Position numbers and translations under genes: made by a program
In this document: positions 26,528 through 34,563 of the stretch, one piece after another
Numbering within the stretch: the first letter of the stretch is position 1
How the letters are laid out: each line of letters starts with the position of its first letter
Assembly (NCBI GenBank): GCA_003251535.1
Contig: QKFD01000015.1
Location: 1 to 39,088 of the forward strand
DNA length: 39,088 bases
Source: Chromatiales bacterium
GTDB taxonomy: Bacteria; Pseudomonadota; Gammaproteobacteria; Thiohalomonadales; Thiohalomonadaceae
Reading direction: 5' to 3'
The notes under the pieces: model-generated
Database searches by the model: none
Told to the model about the DNA's origin: nothing
What the model saw: the letters and a program-made list of their open reading frames with translations, nothing else

Positions 26528-27379
26528 TCAGCCCCCGATCCCAAGGGCATCGCAGAGGGCGAGGGTGGGGCCTGCTTGGTTCATGGTGTAGAAGTGGAGG
26601 CCTGGTGCGCCGGCCTCCAGCAGTCGCCGACAGAGATCGGTGACCACCTCTAGGCCATAGGCCCGAATCGACTCCAGATCGTCCCCATAGGACTCCAGCC
26701 GCAGGCGCAGCCAACGGGGGATCTCCGCCCCGCAGGCGTCAGAGAAGCGGGCCAGCTGGGCGAAATTGGTGATAGGCATGATGCCTGGGATGACGGGGAG
26801 ATCGAGCTGCATCCGCTCACAGTCGTCGATGAAGCGGAAGTAGGCGTCGGCGTTATAGAAGTACTGGGTGATGGCCGCATTGGCGCCAGCCACGACCTTA
26901 CGGCGAAAGTGCTCCAGATCGGCCGCTGCCGAACGGGCTTGGGGGTGAAACTCCGGGTAGGCGGCCACCTCGATCTGAAAGTGGTCGCCGGTGTACTCCC
27001 GGATAAAGGCCACCAGCTCATTGGCGTAGTGGAGATCGCCGGCATCTCGCATCCCGGAGGGCATGTCGCCGCGAAGGGCGACGATACGCCGGACACCAAT
27101 GGCGCGATAGCCCTCCAGCAGCTCCCCAATCTGCTCTCGGCTGGCGCCGATACAGGAGAGGTGGGGGGCGGCGTCATAGCCCGCCTTGAGGAGCCCATGG
27201 ATGGTTTCGTAGGTCCCCTGCTGGGTGCTACCACCGGCACCGTAGGTGACGGAGAAGTAGGCCGGTTGAATGCGCGCCAAGGCGTCGCGGGTCGCATTGA
27301 GTTTCTCCTTGCCCTGGTCGGTTTTGGGGGGGAAAAACTCGCAGCTGAAGGTGGGTGTGAACCGTTTCTGACTCTGCAT
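26528..27379 (-). CDS. metF: Methylenetetrahydrofolate reductase
   Basis: 283 residues from the ATG at 27379, preceded by GAGGGG. An in-frame ATG at 27514 is rejected because the added residues overlap the leader hairpin and are not conserved. It reduces 5,10-methylene-THF to 5-methyl-THF for methionine synthesis, using FAD. The FTPTFSCEFFPPKT start, the YGAGGSTQQGTYE loop and the ALRGDMPSG motif are typical of MetF. It lies 223 bases after ahcY, with strong hairpins in the gap, and is coupled to rsmE. It supplies methyl groups for the adjacent SAM cycle. Confidence 0.95.
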   Translation of the reverse strand: MQSQKRFTPTFSCEFFPPKTDQGKEKLNATRDALARIQPAYFSVTYGAGGSTQQGTYETIHGLLKAGYDAAPHLSCIGASREQIGELLEGYRAIGVRRIVALRGDMPSGMRDAGDLHYANELVAFIREYTGDHFQIEVAAYPEFHPQARSAAADLEHFRRKVVAGANAAITQYFYNADAYFRFIDDCERMQLDLPVIPGIMPITNFAQLARFSDACGAEIPRWLRLRLESYGDDLESIRAYGLEVVTDLCRRLLEAGAPGLHFYTMNQAGPTLALCDALGIGG

Positions 27380-27453
27380 CGGAAACCCCTCGGCATCTCG
27401 CCACGGCAGCAGGGAGTGCCGCCGTGGGCGGGTATCAAGAGCTGTACTAAAGA

Positions 27454-27480
27454 GGGAGATCGGCACTGGGCCGATCTCCC
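27454..27480 (-). terminator. Intrinsic terminator/attenuator-like hairpin between ahcY and metF
   Basis: Arms 27454-27464 and 27470-27480 are exact 11-base complements around a 5-base loop. On the minus strand the stem is followed by TCTTTAG, a short T-rich run. It could terminate the ahcY message or attenuate metF transcription 75 bases before the metF ATG. Confidence 0.65.
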
Positions 27481-27500
27481 CAGGATGGGCGGGTCGTCGC

Positions 27501-27533
27501 CTCATCACGGTCAAAGAGGCTGAGCGTGATGAG
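27501..27533 (-). repeat. Second hairpin in the metF leader
   Basis: CTCATCACG (27501-27509) and CGTGATGAG (27525-27533) are exact complements around 15 bases. It lies upstream of the terminator-like stem in the minus-strand transcript. A third, weaker GGCGGC/GCCGCC stem lies further upstream, near 27550-27572. Together they make the metF leader highly structured. Confidence 0.55.
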
Positions 27534-27602
27534 CGGGTCAGGAGACGGCGGCGCCTTTATGGCCGCCACTGCGCCTCGGCCGTTTAGCCCAGCCCCTCTC
27601 TC

Positions 27603-29009
27603 TTAGTAGCGGTAGTGGTCCGGTTTGTAGGGACCATTCATCGGCACGCCGATGTAGTCCGCCTGCTCTTGGCTCATGCAGGTCAGATGGGCGCCGATCT
27701 TACCGAGGTGCAGCCGGGCCACCTTCTCATCCAGCTGCTTGGGCAGGATGTACACCTTGCGCTCATACGCCTGATGCTGGGTGAATAGCTCAAGTTGGGC
27801 GATCACCTGGTTGGTAAAGGAGGCCGACATAACGAAGCTGGGGTGGCCCGTGGCGCAACCCAGGTTCACCAGACGCCCCTTGGCCAGCACGATGATGCGC
27901 TTGCCATCGGGGAAGATCACATGATCCACCTGCGGCTTGATCTCCTCCCACTGGTACTTCTCTATGGCGGCGATGTCGATCTCTGAGTCGAAGTGGCCGA
28001 TGTTGCAGACGATCGCCTCATCCTTCATGGCCACCATGTGGTCGTGATGGATAACCGCCACGTTGCCAGTGGCGGTGACGAAGATATCGCCCAGGGGAGC
28101 GGCCTCCTCCATGGTGACCACTCGATACCCCTCCATGGCCGCCTGGAGGGCACAGATGGGATCGATCTCGGTGATCCAGACCGTTGCCCCCATCCCGCGG
28201 AAGGCCTGGGCGCACCCCTTGCCCACGTCACCATAACCGCATACCACGGCGATCTTGCCGGCTATCATCACGTCAGTGGCCCGCTTGATGCCATCCAGCA
28301 GGGACTCGCGGCAGCCGTAGAGGTTGTCAAACTTGCTCTTGGTCACTGAGTCATTAACGTTCATCGCCGGGAAGAGCAGCTCGCCCCGCTTCTGCATCTC
28401 GTAGAGGCGGTGGACGCCGGTGGTGGTCTCCTCGGTGACCCCGCGGATCCCCTGGCCGATGGTGGTCCACTTCTTACCATCCTGGGTCAGGGTGCGGCGC
28501 AGCAGGTCGAGGAACACCCTCCACTCATGGCTGGCGTTGGGCTCGGTGGCCGGTACCGCTCCGGCCTGCTCAAACTCGGTCCCCTTGTGCACCAACAGGG
28601 TGGCGTCACCGCCGTCATCCAGGATCATGTTGGGACCCGCGCCACCCGGCCAGGTGAGGGCCTGCTCGGTGCACCACCAATACTCCTCCAGCGTCTCGCC
28701 CTTCCAGGCAAACACCGGGATACCGGCGGCGGCAATGGCGGCGGCGGCGTGATCCTGGGTGGAGTAGATGTTGCACGAGGCCCAGCGCACCTCGGCACCG
28801 AGGGCCACCAGGGTCTCGATGAGTACGGCGGTCTGGATGGTCATGTGCAGTGAGCCGGAGATGCGGGCACCGGCCAGGGGCTTCTGGCTGCCGTACTCGT
28901 CGCGCAGCGCCATCAGACCCGGCATCTCCTTCTCGGCGATGCTGATCTCTTTGCGGCCCCAGTCGGCGAGGGCTAGATCGGCCACTTTGAAATCGGTAAA
29001 GGCGTTCAT
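27603..29009 (-). CDS. ahcY: Adenosylhomocysteinase
   Basis: 468 residues, typical of proteobacterial AhcY. It hydrolyses S-adenosylhomocysteine to adenosine and homocysteine with a tightly bound NAD+, clearing the inhibitory product of methyl transfer. The N-terminal [19 protein letters not shown] motif, the Rossmann GYGDVGKG, and the C-terminal YKPDHYRY are all present. The ribosome site AAAGGAGAG lies 5-10 bases before the ATG. Expression is controlled by the SAH riboswitch immediately upstream. It sits between metK and metF in the same direction. Confidence 0.97.
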   Translation of the reverse strand: MNAFTDFKVADLALADWGRKEISIAEKEMPGLMALRDEYGSQKPLAGARISGSLHMTIQTAVLIETLVALGAEVRWASCNIYSTQDHAAAAIAAAGIPVFAWKGETLEEYWWCTEQALTWPGGAGPNMILDDGGDATLLVHKGTEFEQAGAVPATEPNASHEWRVFLDLLRRTLTQDGKKWTTIGQGIRGVTEETTTGVHRLYEMQKRGELLFPAMNVNDSVTKSKFDNLYGCRESLLDGIKRATDVMIAGKIAVVCGYGDVGKGCAQAFRGMGATVWITEIDPICALQAAMEGYRVVTMEEAAPLGDIFVTATGNVAVIHHDHMVAMKDEAIVCNIGHFDSEIDIAAIEKYQWEEIKPQVDHVIFPDGKRIIVLAKGRLVNLGCATGHPSFVMSASFTNQVIAQLELFTQHQAYERKVYILPKQLDEKVARLHLGKIGAHLTCMSQEQADYIGVPMNGPYKPDHYRY

Positions 29010-29036
29010 GGATCTCTCCTTTATTAGGTTGAGAAT

Positions 29037-29111
29037 GAGCGCCGTTACTGCGTTGAGCTGCCCCCCTGAGCCTGACGGATCTAAAGCCCGCTGCAGCGCT
29101 CCTCAGGGGGG
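29037..29111 (-). ncRNA. SAH riboswitch upstream of ahcY
   Basis: On the minus strand, P1 is a perfect 10-base stem: 29111-29102 (CCCCCCTGAG) pairs with 29070-29061 (CTCAGGGGGG). Between the arms lie the conserved GAGGAGCGCTGC segment and TCAGGCTC (29075-29068). A pseudoknot is formed by GAGCGC (29101-29096) pairing with GCGCTC (29042-29037). These features match the known SAH riboswitch class, which binds S-adenosylhomocysteine and turns on ahcY. The pseudoknot ends 17 bases before the AAAGGAGAG ribosome site, so control may act on translation, but this is inferred. No expression platform terminator was seen. Confidence 0.93.
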
Positions 29112-29199
29112 TGGCCATTAAAAAATCGGGGGTTTTGCTGCGCCCGCTAATGGGTTGTCCGCGAGTCGCGGCAAGTCATAGAAGGTGTGCCACCGTGCC

Positions 29200-29237
29200 C
29201 TCTCGGTCCCCGCACCGGGCGGTGTGAGGGCCGAGAG
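29200..29237 (-). terminator. Hairpin downstream of metK
   Basis: CTCTCGG (29200-29206) pairs with CCGAGAG (29231-29237), and an inner stem pairs 29211-29217 with 29220-29226. It lies 10 bases after the metK stop. No T run follows on the minus strand, so it is a possible terminator or processing element between metK and the riboswitch. Confidence 0.45.
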
Positions 29238-29247
29238 ATATTCAGGC

Positions 29248-30408
29248 TCAAAGACCCGCGGCCTCGCGCAGCGCCTCGGCCTTGTCGGTCCGCTCCCAGC
29301 TGAAGCTCTCCTCCTCGCGGCCGAAGTGGCCGTAGGCGGCAGTGGCCTGGTAGATGGGGCGCAGCAGATCGAGCATGTGGATGATGCCGCGGGGGCGCAG
29401 ATCAAAGTGCTCCCGCACCAGCTCCACCAGCCGCTCCTCTTCCACCTTGCCCGTGCCAAAGGTCTCGACACTGATGGAGGTGGGTTCAGCCACCCCGATG
29501 GCGTAAGAGACCTGCACCTCGCACCGCTCCGCCAGACCGGCGGCGACGATATTCTTTGCCACGTAGCGCCCGGCATAGGCGGCCGAGCGGTCCACCTTGG
29601 AGGGATCTTTGCCAGAGAAGGCGCCACCACCGTGCCGGGCCATGCCGCCATAGCTGTCTACGATGATCTTGCGGCCAGTTAGACCACAGTCCCCCATCGG
29701 GCCACCGATGACGAAGCGACCGGTGGGGTTGATGTAGAAGCGGGTATTTTGATCGACCCACTCCCGCGGTAGCACCGGCAGCAAGATCTCATCCATGACT
29801 GCATCGTGTACCACCTTCTCCGATACATCCGGGGCGTGCTGGGTGGAGAGCACGACGGCGTCAATGCCTACCGGCCGGCCATTCTCATAGCGGAGAGTGA
29901 CCTGGCTCTTGGCGTCGGGCCGCAGCCACGGCAGGGTGCCGTTCTTGCGTACCTCGGCCTGCCGTTTGACCAGGCGGTGGGAGAAGGTGATGGCGGCCGG
30001 CATGAGGACATCGGTCTCATTGGTGGCGTAACCGAACATCAAGCCCTGGTCGCCCGCCCCCTGCTCCAGCTCCGTGGTGCGATCCACGCCCTGGGCAATA
30101 TCCACCGACTGTTTGCCGATGGCGTTCAGGACGGCACACGACTCCCAATCGAAGCCCATGTCTGAGCTGTTGTAGCCGATCTCTTTAATCACCTCGCGGG
30201 CGGTGTGCTCGTAGTCCACCACTGCGGAGGTGGTGATCTCGCCGGCTACCAGCACCATGCCGGTCTTGACCAAGGTCTCGCAGGCGACGCGGGCGCGGGG
30301 ATCCTGGGCCAGGATGGCGTCGAGGATCGCGTCGGAGATCTGATCGGCGATCTTGTCCGGATGGCCTTCAGAGACCGACTCGGAGGTGAAGAGGTGTTTG
30401 CTGCTCAT
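29248..30408 (-). CDS. metK: S-adenosylmethionine synthetase
   Basis: 386 residues. It makes SAM from methionine and ATP. The N-terminal [20 protein letters not shown] motif, the [15 protein letters not shown]-binding signature and the [16 protein letters not shown] loop are all intact. The ATG at 30408 follows AGAGGGAACC. It is first in the minus-strand series metK, ahcY, metF, rsmE, which forms the SAM-SAH-methionine cycle. A 265-base gap separates it from the PhnD-like gene. No SAM riboswitch was recognised in its leader. Confidence 0.97.
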   Translation of the reverse strand: MSSKHLFTSESVSEGHPDKIADQISDAILDAILAQDPRARVACETLVKTGMVLVAGEITTSAVVDYEHTAREVIKEIGYNSSDMGFDWESCAVLNAIGKQSVDIAQGVDRTTELEQGAGDQGLMFGYATNETDVLMPAAITFSHRLVKRQAEVRKNGTLPWLRPDAKSQVTLRYENGRPVGIDAVVLSTQHAPDVSEKVVHDAVMDEILLPVLPREWVDQNTRFYINPTGRFVIGGPMGDCGLTGRKIIVDSYGGMARHGGGAFSGKDPSKVDRSAAYAGRYVAKNIVAAGLAERCEVQVSYAIGVAEPTSISVETFGTGKVEEERLVELVREHFDLRPRGIIHMLDLLRPIYQATAAYGHFGREEESFSWERTDKAEALREAAGL

Positions 30409-30467
30409 AGGTTCCCTCTAGTTAGGACGAAGCCGAAGGGCAGCCCCCGCGGCGAAAAAGAGGCGCG

Positions 30468-30476
30468 ATTCTATCA
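30468..30476 (-). promoter_or_regulatory. Candidate extended -10 promoter for metK
   Basis: On the minus strand the sequence TGATAGAAT (30476-30468) is an extended -10 form (TG-N-TAGAAT). The start would lie near 30461, leaving about 53 bases of leader. No convincing -35 hexamer was found at 17 bases. The rest of 30409-30673 shows no gene. Confidence 0.35.
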
Positions 30477-30673
30477 ACAATTGCATGACAAACGGGGTCA
30501 TCTCTACCGGTCGCACCTGCTGGAGTGGCGGGGCCGATCCGGCGGGATGCCGCGTAGCCCACCCCATAGTAGTGTCCACGTTAGGCAGTGCCCATTTTTT
30601 TCTGGGGATATATCCATCGCGTGGCTTGGGGCGTGGCGGCTGGGGGATTACCCGAGCTGTGCGTGGGAGTGGC

Positions 30674-31498
30674 TCAATAGTCCCACAGCTCCTTCAACAT
30701 GGGGGCAAGGCCTTGATAATCATCGGCGGAGGCGCTCTCAAACCCCTCAATACTGAGGGCGGCCAGGGCCTGCCGTCCGGCCTCCGAGGTCCCCGCCTCC
30801 AGCAGCGCCTTGCGCACCGCGGCACGGGTCTCCTCCGGGAGCGAGGGGGCTGCCACTATGCCCGGCGCCGTGACCTGCTCAGTGGTGAAGACCGGGACAA
30901 GATCGGGGTAGCGGCCGAGCAGCGGCGTGGGGATCATCGCCCCGGCGGCCTGTTTGGCAAGGAGTTTGTTGGCCGCCGAGTCGGCATCCTCCGCCTCCAC
31001 GATGTAGGGCTGACGCACCGTGTTGGGGTAGATCTGGCTGAGGGCCAGGGCGCCGATGGCGGGGGAGGGGGTGGTGGCGATGGTCTTGCCTATCAATTCG
31101 GCAGGGTCGAGTATCAGATTGTCGTTACTGCACACCAGGGTGTAGCTCACCTTGCCAGGAAACTTGGCCAGTACCGACCAGCCCAGTTTGTGGATCCGGT
31201 AGTCGATAAAGTGGGGGCCTTCGATCACCAAGTCGTAGCTCCCCCGTTTGAGCATCTGCCAGTGGGTCAGGAAGTTGCGGTGGGTGACTAGGGTGATCGG
31301 CTGCCCAATGGCACTACTCAGGTAGCTGGCCAGGGGTTGGTAGTTGGTACGGGTCAGGTCTGCCGGCAGCACCGGATGGACCGCCAAGGTGAGGGGCTCA
31401 CTTGCGTGGGCGTGGGCGCTGGGCAGCAGCGCCATGGTCCACGCCATTAGGCCGATCCGGAGGGATCGGAACAGGGTCACCATGCCTCGTCTCCTCAC
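30674..31498 (-). CDS. PhnD-like periplasmic substrate-binding protein
   Basis: 274 residues, or 269 if it starts at the second ATG (31483). A signal peptide with a hydrophobic core at about 14-26 ends near the Ala of HAHAS. The mature part resembles the PhnD/SsuA/transferrin-like fold of phosphate-phosphonate ABC transporter binding proteins: an early YQPLASYLS segment, YDLVIEGPHFIDYR and the GKTIATTPSPAIGALA motif. No permease or ATPase gene is near, so it is an orphan; such proteins often feed sensory rather than transport systems. The ligand cannot be named. It lies 123 bases downstream of the FimX-like gene in the same direction, separated by a structured region. Confidence 0.75.
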   Translation of the reverse strand: MRRRGMVTLFRSLRIGLMAWTMALLPSAHAHASEPLTLAVHPVLPADLTRTNYQPLASYLSSAIGQPITLVTHRNFLTHWQMLKRGSYDLVIEGPHFIDYRIHKLGWSVLAKFPGKVSYTLVCSNDNLILDPAELIGKTIATTPSPAIGALALSQIYPNTVRQPYIVEAEDADSAANKLLAKQAAGAMIPTPLLGRYPDLVPVFTTEQVTAPGIVAAPSLPEETRAAVRKALLEAGTSEAGRQALAALSIEGFESASADDYQGLAPMLKELWDY

Positions 31499-31522
31499 CC
31501 CTCCATGGCCAGGGAGGGGTCT

Positions 31523-31601
31523 GTGATTGGATTAACTTGCCATCTGCTGTAAACCACAGACGGCCCCTAGAGGCCCGACTGTGGTTACAGAAGACAATCA
31601 C
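31523..31601. repeat. Nested inverted repeats between the FimX-like gene and the PhnD-like gene
   Basis: CTGTAAACCACAG (31547-31559) pairs with CTGTGGTTACAG (31579-31590) with one bulged A, enclosing a GGCC/GGCC pair. An outer stem pairs GTGATTG (31523-31529) with CAATCAC (31595-31601). It begins about 20 bases after the fimX stop and could be a terminator-like 3' structure, though no T run follows on the minus strand. Confidence 0.55.
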
Positions 31602-31621
31602 CACCGGGGGTGGTGCGAGGC

Positions 31622-33691
31622 TTAACCCTCGAAGGAGAAATCGTAATTCAGATTTGGACTAGGTTCATGCAGGAAGTAGCCCTGGGCATAGTCAACGCTA
31701 CTAGTCCAGAGGTAGGCGAGGGTGCCGGCGTTCTCCACGAACTGGGCAATGGTCTTGATATCCCGCTCCTGCGCTACCTGGCACACCTGTTTCAGCATCT
31801 CCTGGTGTTCGCGGCTATCCGCCAGATGGCGCACCACATCACCAGAGACCTTGAGGAAGTTGGGTTCGCAGTAGCGCAGTAGATCGGTCCAGTTGCCCTC
31901 CGGCACCAGGTGTTCCAGGGCTAGGCGTACCCCAAACTGCTTGAGGCCGCTGGAGAGGGCGCGCACCTCATTGAGGTGCTTGCGGGCCACCGGCTCCGCC
32001 AGCTCCAGGGTCAACACACCGCTCCCCAGGCTGGCGGCCCGGACCAGCTCACCCAACCAGGGCAAGAAGCCGGGGTCCGTCAGCGAGGCGTTGGAGAGCT
32101 TGACGAAGAGGCGGGTGTCCTGACCGGCGCGGCGCCGTTTGGCCAGCGCCTTGGCCGCGTTGGCGAGCACCCAGCGATCCACGCCCCGCATCAGGCCGGC
32201 ATTCTCCGCGGCCTGGAGGAACTCCATGGGGGGAAGCTGGTTCTGCTGGTTGTCCAGCATCCGCAGCAGCACTTCGTAGTTCTCGGAGCTGTCGCCCCGC
32301 AGGCTGATCACCGGCTGGTAGAGCAGGACAAAGCTGTTCTCCCGGAGGGCGAGTTTGATCTGCCGGGCCCAGATCGACATGCGCTCGGCATCGGTCATAT
32401 CGCTGGCAGCCGGGGCGTAGATCTGGCACGGCCGATTGCCTCGGCGCGCCTCCACCAAGGCCCGCTCGGCCCGCTGGATCAGCTCTCCCACCTCTTTAAC
32501 GGTGCCGTCAATGGCGGTGATGCCCGCCTGGAACTGGATGCTGATGCTGCGGGTGCCAATGGCAAAGATGTGGTCGCGCAGCCCTTTGACGAGCCCCTGC
32601 GCCACCTGCTCCATCTTGTCCTGTCCCAACTGTTGCAGGATCCAGGCAAAGGTGTGGTTGCCGAAGCGGGCCAGCATGGCCTCCTCTTTCAGCGTTGCCT
32701 TGAGCAGACGGGCCACTTCGATGATGAGGGAGTCGGCGGCGGCGATGCCGTGTTCTTCCTGGAGGCGGGCAAAGTCGGCCGGTTCTAGGAGGAAGATGGC
32801 CCCTTGGTAGCTCTCGTTGTGGTGCAGCTCCCGCTCCAAGTGGGTGAGGAAGAAGCCCCGGTTGTAGAGGCCGGTGGGTAGATCGAGGCGCGATAGCTCA
32901 TCCAGCTTCTTCTCCAACTCGGCGCTATCACTGCGATCGCGGATGATGATCTGGGTGCAGAGTTCATCCTCGAAGGTGGCCGGGGAGAACTCCATGTTGA
33001 TCTGGAAGGTGGTGGCATCGGCCTTGAGGCCGGACAACTCAAAGTTGCCACTCTGCGCCTTGCCTTTGACATGGGCGCGGAGGAACTCCTTCAGCTTGCC
33101 ATGATCCTCTGGGGCGATGAGGTCCATCACCGGCATGTCCAGCAGTTCGGTGCGGTCGGTCAGGCCGAACATGCTGAGGTAGGAGTCGTTGACGTAGAGG
33201 TGGATGCCTTCGTGGACATAGGCGATGGCATCGCGGGAGCTATCCACCAGGGCCCGTGCCCGATGTTCGGTCTGCTTCAGGCGGCGGCCACACTCGCGCA
33301 TCTGCCGGCGCTCCTGGAGGGTCTGGAACTCGCGCCAGATGGCGTGGACCAGACGGCGCTGTTGGCTCACCGGGATGGCGTCACGCGCCCCCGCCTCCAG
33401 TAGCTCATCGATCTCTTCACCAGGGTCGGTGGAGAGCATCAATACGAGTGGCACGTCCTGCTCAAACTGCGCCACGACCCGCAAGGCATCGAGGGCGCTA
33501 AAGGAGGCGACCGCGGGTTTAGCGAGGAGTAGGTCCCAGGTCTGGGCGGTGAGGGCAGTGCGGAGATCCTCCGCCTCAGCGATGTGCTCTGCCCGTACTG
33601 GGCGGCCGGTGTTGCGTAACAGGTTGGCGACAGACTCGGCATCGTTCGAGGAGTCGTCAAGGATGATCAATCTCAGGGCTTCGTCACTCAC
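31622..33691 (-). CDS. fimX: FimX-like degenerate REC-PAS-GGDEF-EAL c-di-GMP effector
   Basis: 689 residues (P. aeruginosa FimX is 691). Domains run receiver-like (1-125), PAS (about 145-260), GGDEF (about 275-425) and EAL (about 440-689). All enzymatic signatures are broken. The receiver phosphoacceptor region reads DLLLAKP with no Asp. GGDEF is GNHTF (344-348) and EAL is EVL (473-475). The metal-binding EAL motifs are altered: ELAEP, EHLVPEG, LKVSG and AQFVEN. FimX in Pseudomonas and Xanthomonas has the same pattern, binds c-di-GMP with its EAL domain and promotes pilus assembly and twitching. It starts at GTG 33691 after AAGGTG. Its nearness to pil and chp genes supports the call. Confidence 0.82.
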   Translation of the reverse strand: MSDEALRLIILDDSSNDAESVANLLRNTGRPVRAEHIAEAEDLRTALTAQTWDLLLAKPAVASFSALDALRVVAQFEQDVPLVLMLSTDPGEEIDELLEAGARDAIPVSQQRRLVHAIWREFQTLQERRQMRECGRRLKQTEHRARALVDSSRDAIAYVHEGIHLYVNDSYLSMFGLTDRTELLDMPVMDLIAPEDHGKLKEFLRAHVKGKAQSGNFELSGLKADATTFQINMEFSPATFEDELCTQIIIRDRSDSAELEKKLDELSRLDLPTGLYNRGFFLTHLERELHHNESYQGAIFLLEPADFARLQEEHGIAAADSLIIEVARLLKATLKEEAMLARFGNHTFAWILQQLGQDKMEQVAQGLVKGLRDHIFAIGTRSISIQFQAGITAIDGTVKEVGELIQRAERALVEARRGNRPCQIYAPAASDMTDAERMSIWARQIKLALRENSFVLLYQPVISLRGDSSENYEVLLRMLDNQQNQLPPMEFLQAAENAGLMRGVDRWVLANAAKALAKRRRAGQDTRLFVKLSNASLTDPGFLPWLGELVRAASLGSGVLTLELAEPVARKHLNEVRALSSGLKQFGVRLALEHLVPEGNWTDLLRYCEPNFLKVSGDVVRHLADSREHQEMLKQVCQVAQERDIKTIAQFVENAGTLAYLWTSSVDYAQGYFLHEPSPNLNYDFSFEG

Positions 33692-34563
33692 ACCTTATTC
33701 CTGCCATTGCGGTCGCCGGAGTGTCCGCGGAATTTACCATACTCCCCCGTCCCCAAGCGGTGATGGGGGTTCAGCCTTTACGTTTGGAGGGCAAGCGTTT
33801 ACTCAGCTTTACCTCCCCACAGGCCCACCACCCCGCACCCGCCGGTGGGCGGGGGAGGCAAGGCGATGGAGTATGGCATTCCGTGACATAGATATCGCTA
33901 TCAATCGTCTCTGATTGTGCCTGCTCTACCGCTGGACTGGCCACCCCCTGGGGGTCGTTACACCTCGCTTCAGCCGATAATTCTGGTTGCAATTTGGTCA
34001 TAAAGACGGACCCTTCGGGCTGCGAAGGGGCGGTGGCGGCCGGTAGAGGACCATTTGAGGGGCTAATATGACGTTGCACCTAATCGGTTCAAACAGGGCC
34101 CGCTAAGATCGATTGTTGTGCTTTGGCCTCTTTGGGTGGGGGGTCAGTATTGCCACATTAGGGCCACTAGGGAAAGGGCGAATTATTAAGAATTTGGCCG
34201 AAAATCAGCCCATATTATTGTGTTTCTGAATACTTGAGTCGGCTATTGCCCACCGCCAATCGATGGGCCACAATTGGGCCGCTCCCGCCCCAAAACGGGG
34301 CTGGTGAAAGCGGCTGGAAAGCCCTTTCCTGGCGTGCCGAGCGCAGGGTTGTACAGCGTTATGGCCGCCTCGCATAACGACACCATTGATGGGGTTGCGC
34401 AGCTCGCGCACAGCAGCCAATACCGGCGCAAGCGAGGCCATTGAGCCTCTCTCCCTCCCCAATCGAATCACTGCGGGTCCACTCCCTGGCCGGACCTGCG
34501 GCCGGTGCTATTCGGCGCCGGTCAGGTCGAAGATTTTGGTTATTGATTACTCAGGAGAGACAC
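33692..34563. other. 872-base region without a convincing gene
   Basis: Between the divergent fimX-like and tkt genes no reading frame has family features. Two minus-strand frames (33771-34079, 102 residues; 34205-34471, 88 residues) look spurious. The region contains a strong hairpin at 33812-33858, a locally AT-rich stretch (about 34180-34240) that probably holds a promoter, and GC-rich stems such as GCCCC-AAAAC-GGGGC near 34298-34312. The tkt ribosome site AGGAGAG is at its right end. No known riboswitch was recognised. Confidence 0.6.
33812..33858. repeat. Long two-part hairpin upstream of the FimX-like gene
   Basis: CCTCCCC (33812-33818) pairs with GGGGAGG (33852-33858), and GCCCACC (33823-33829) pairs with GGTGGGC (33844-33850), with a small internal loop. 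It could fold on either strand; no T run follows. Confidence 0.5.

Noticed and set aside
30409-30673. Possible SAM riboswitch in the metK leader
   Set aside because: No SAM-I, SAM-II or SAM-IV core motif was recognised; only a possible extended -10 element was seen.
33771-34079. 102-codon minus-strand frame in the fimX-tkt gap
   Set aside because: No domain, Pro and Cys-rich composition, and its 3' part coincides with a strong hairpin. A short peptide from the internal ATG near 34002 cannot be excluded but is unsupported.
34205-34471. 88-codon minus-strand frame upstream of tkt
   Set aside because: No recognisable features and no ribosome site; it lies where a tkt promoter and leader are expected.
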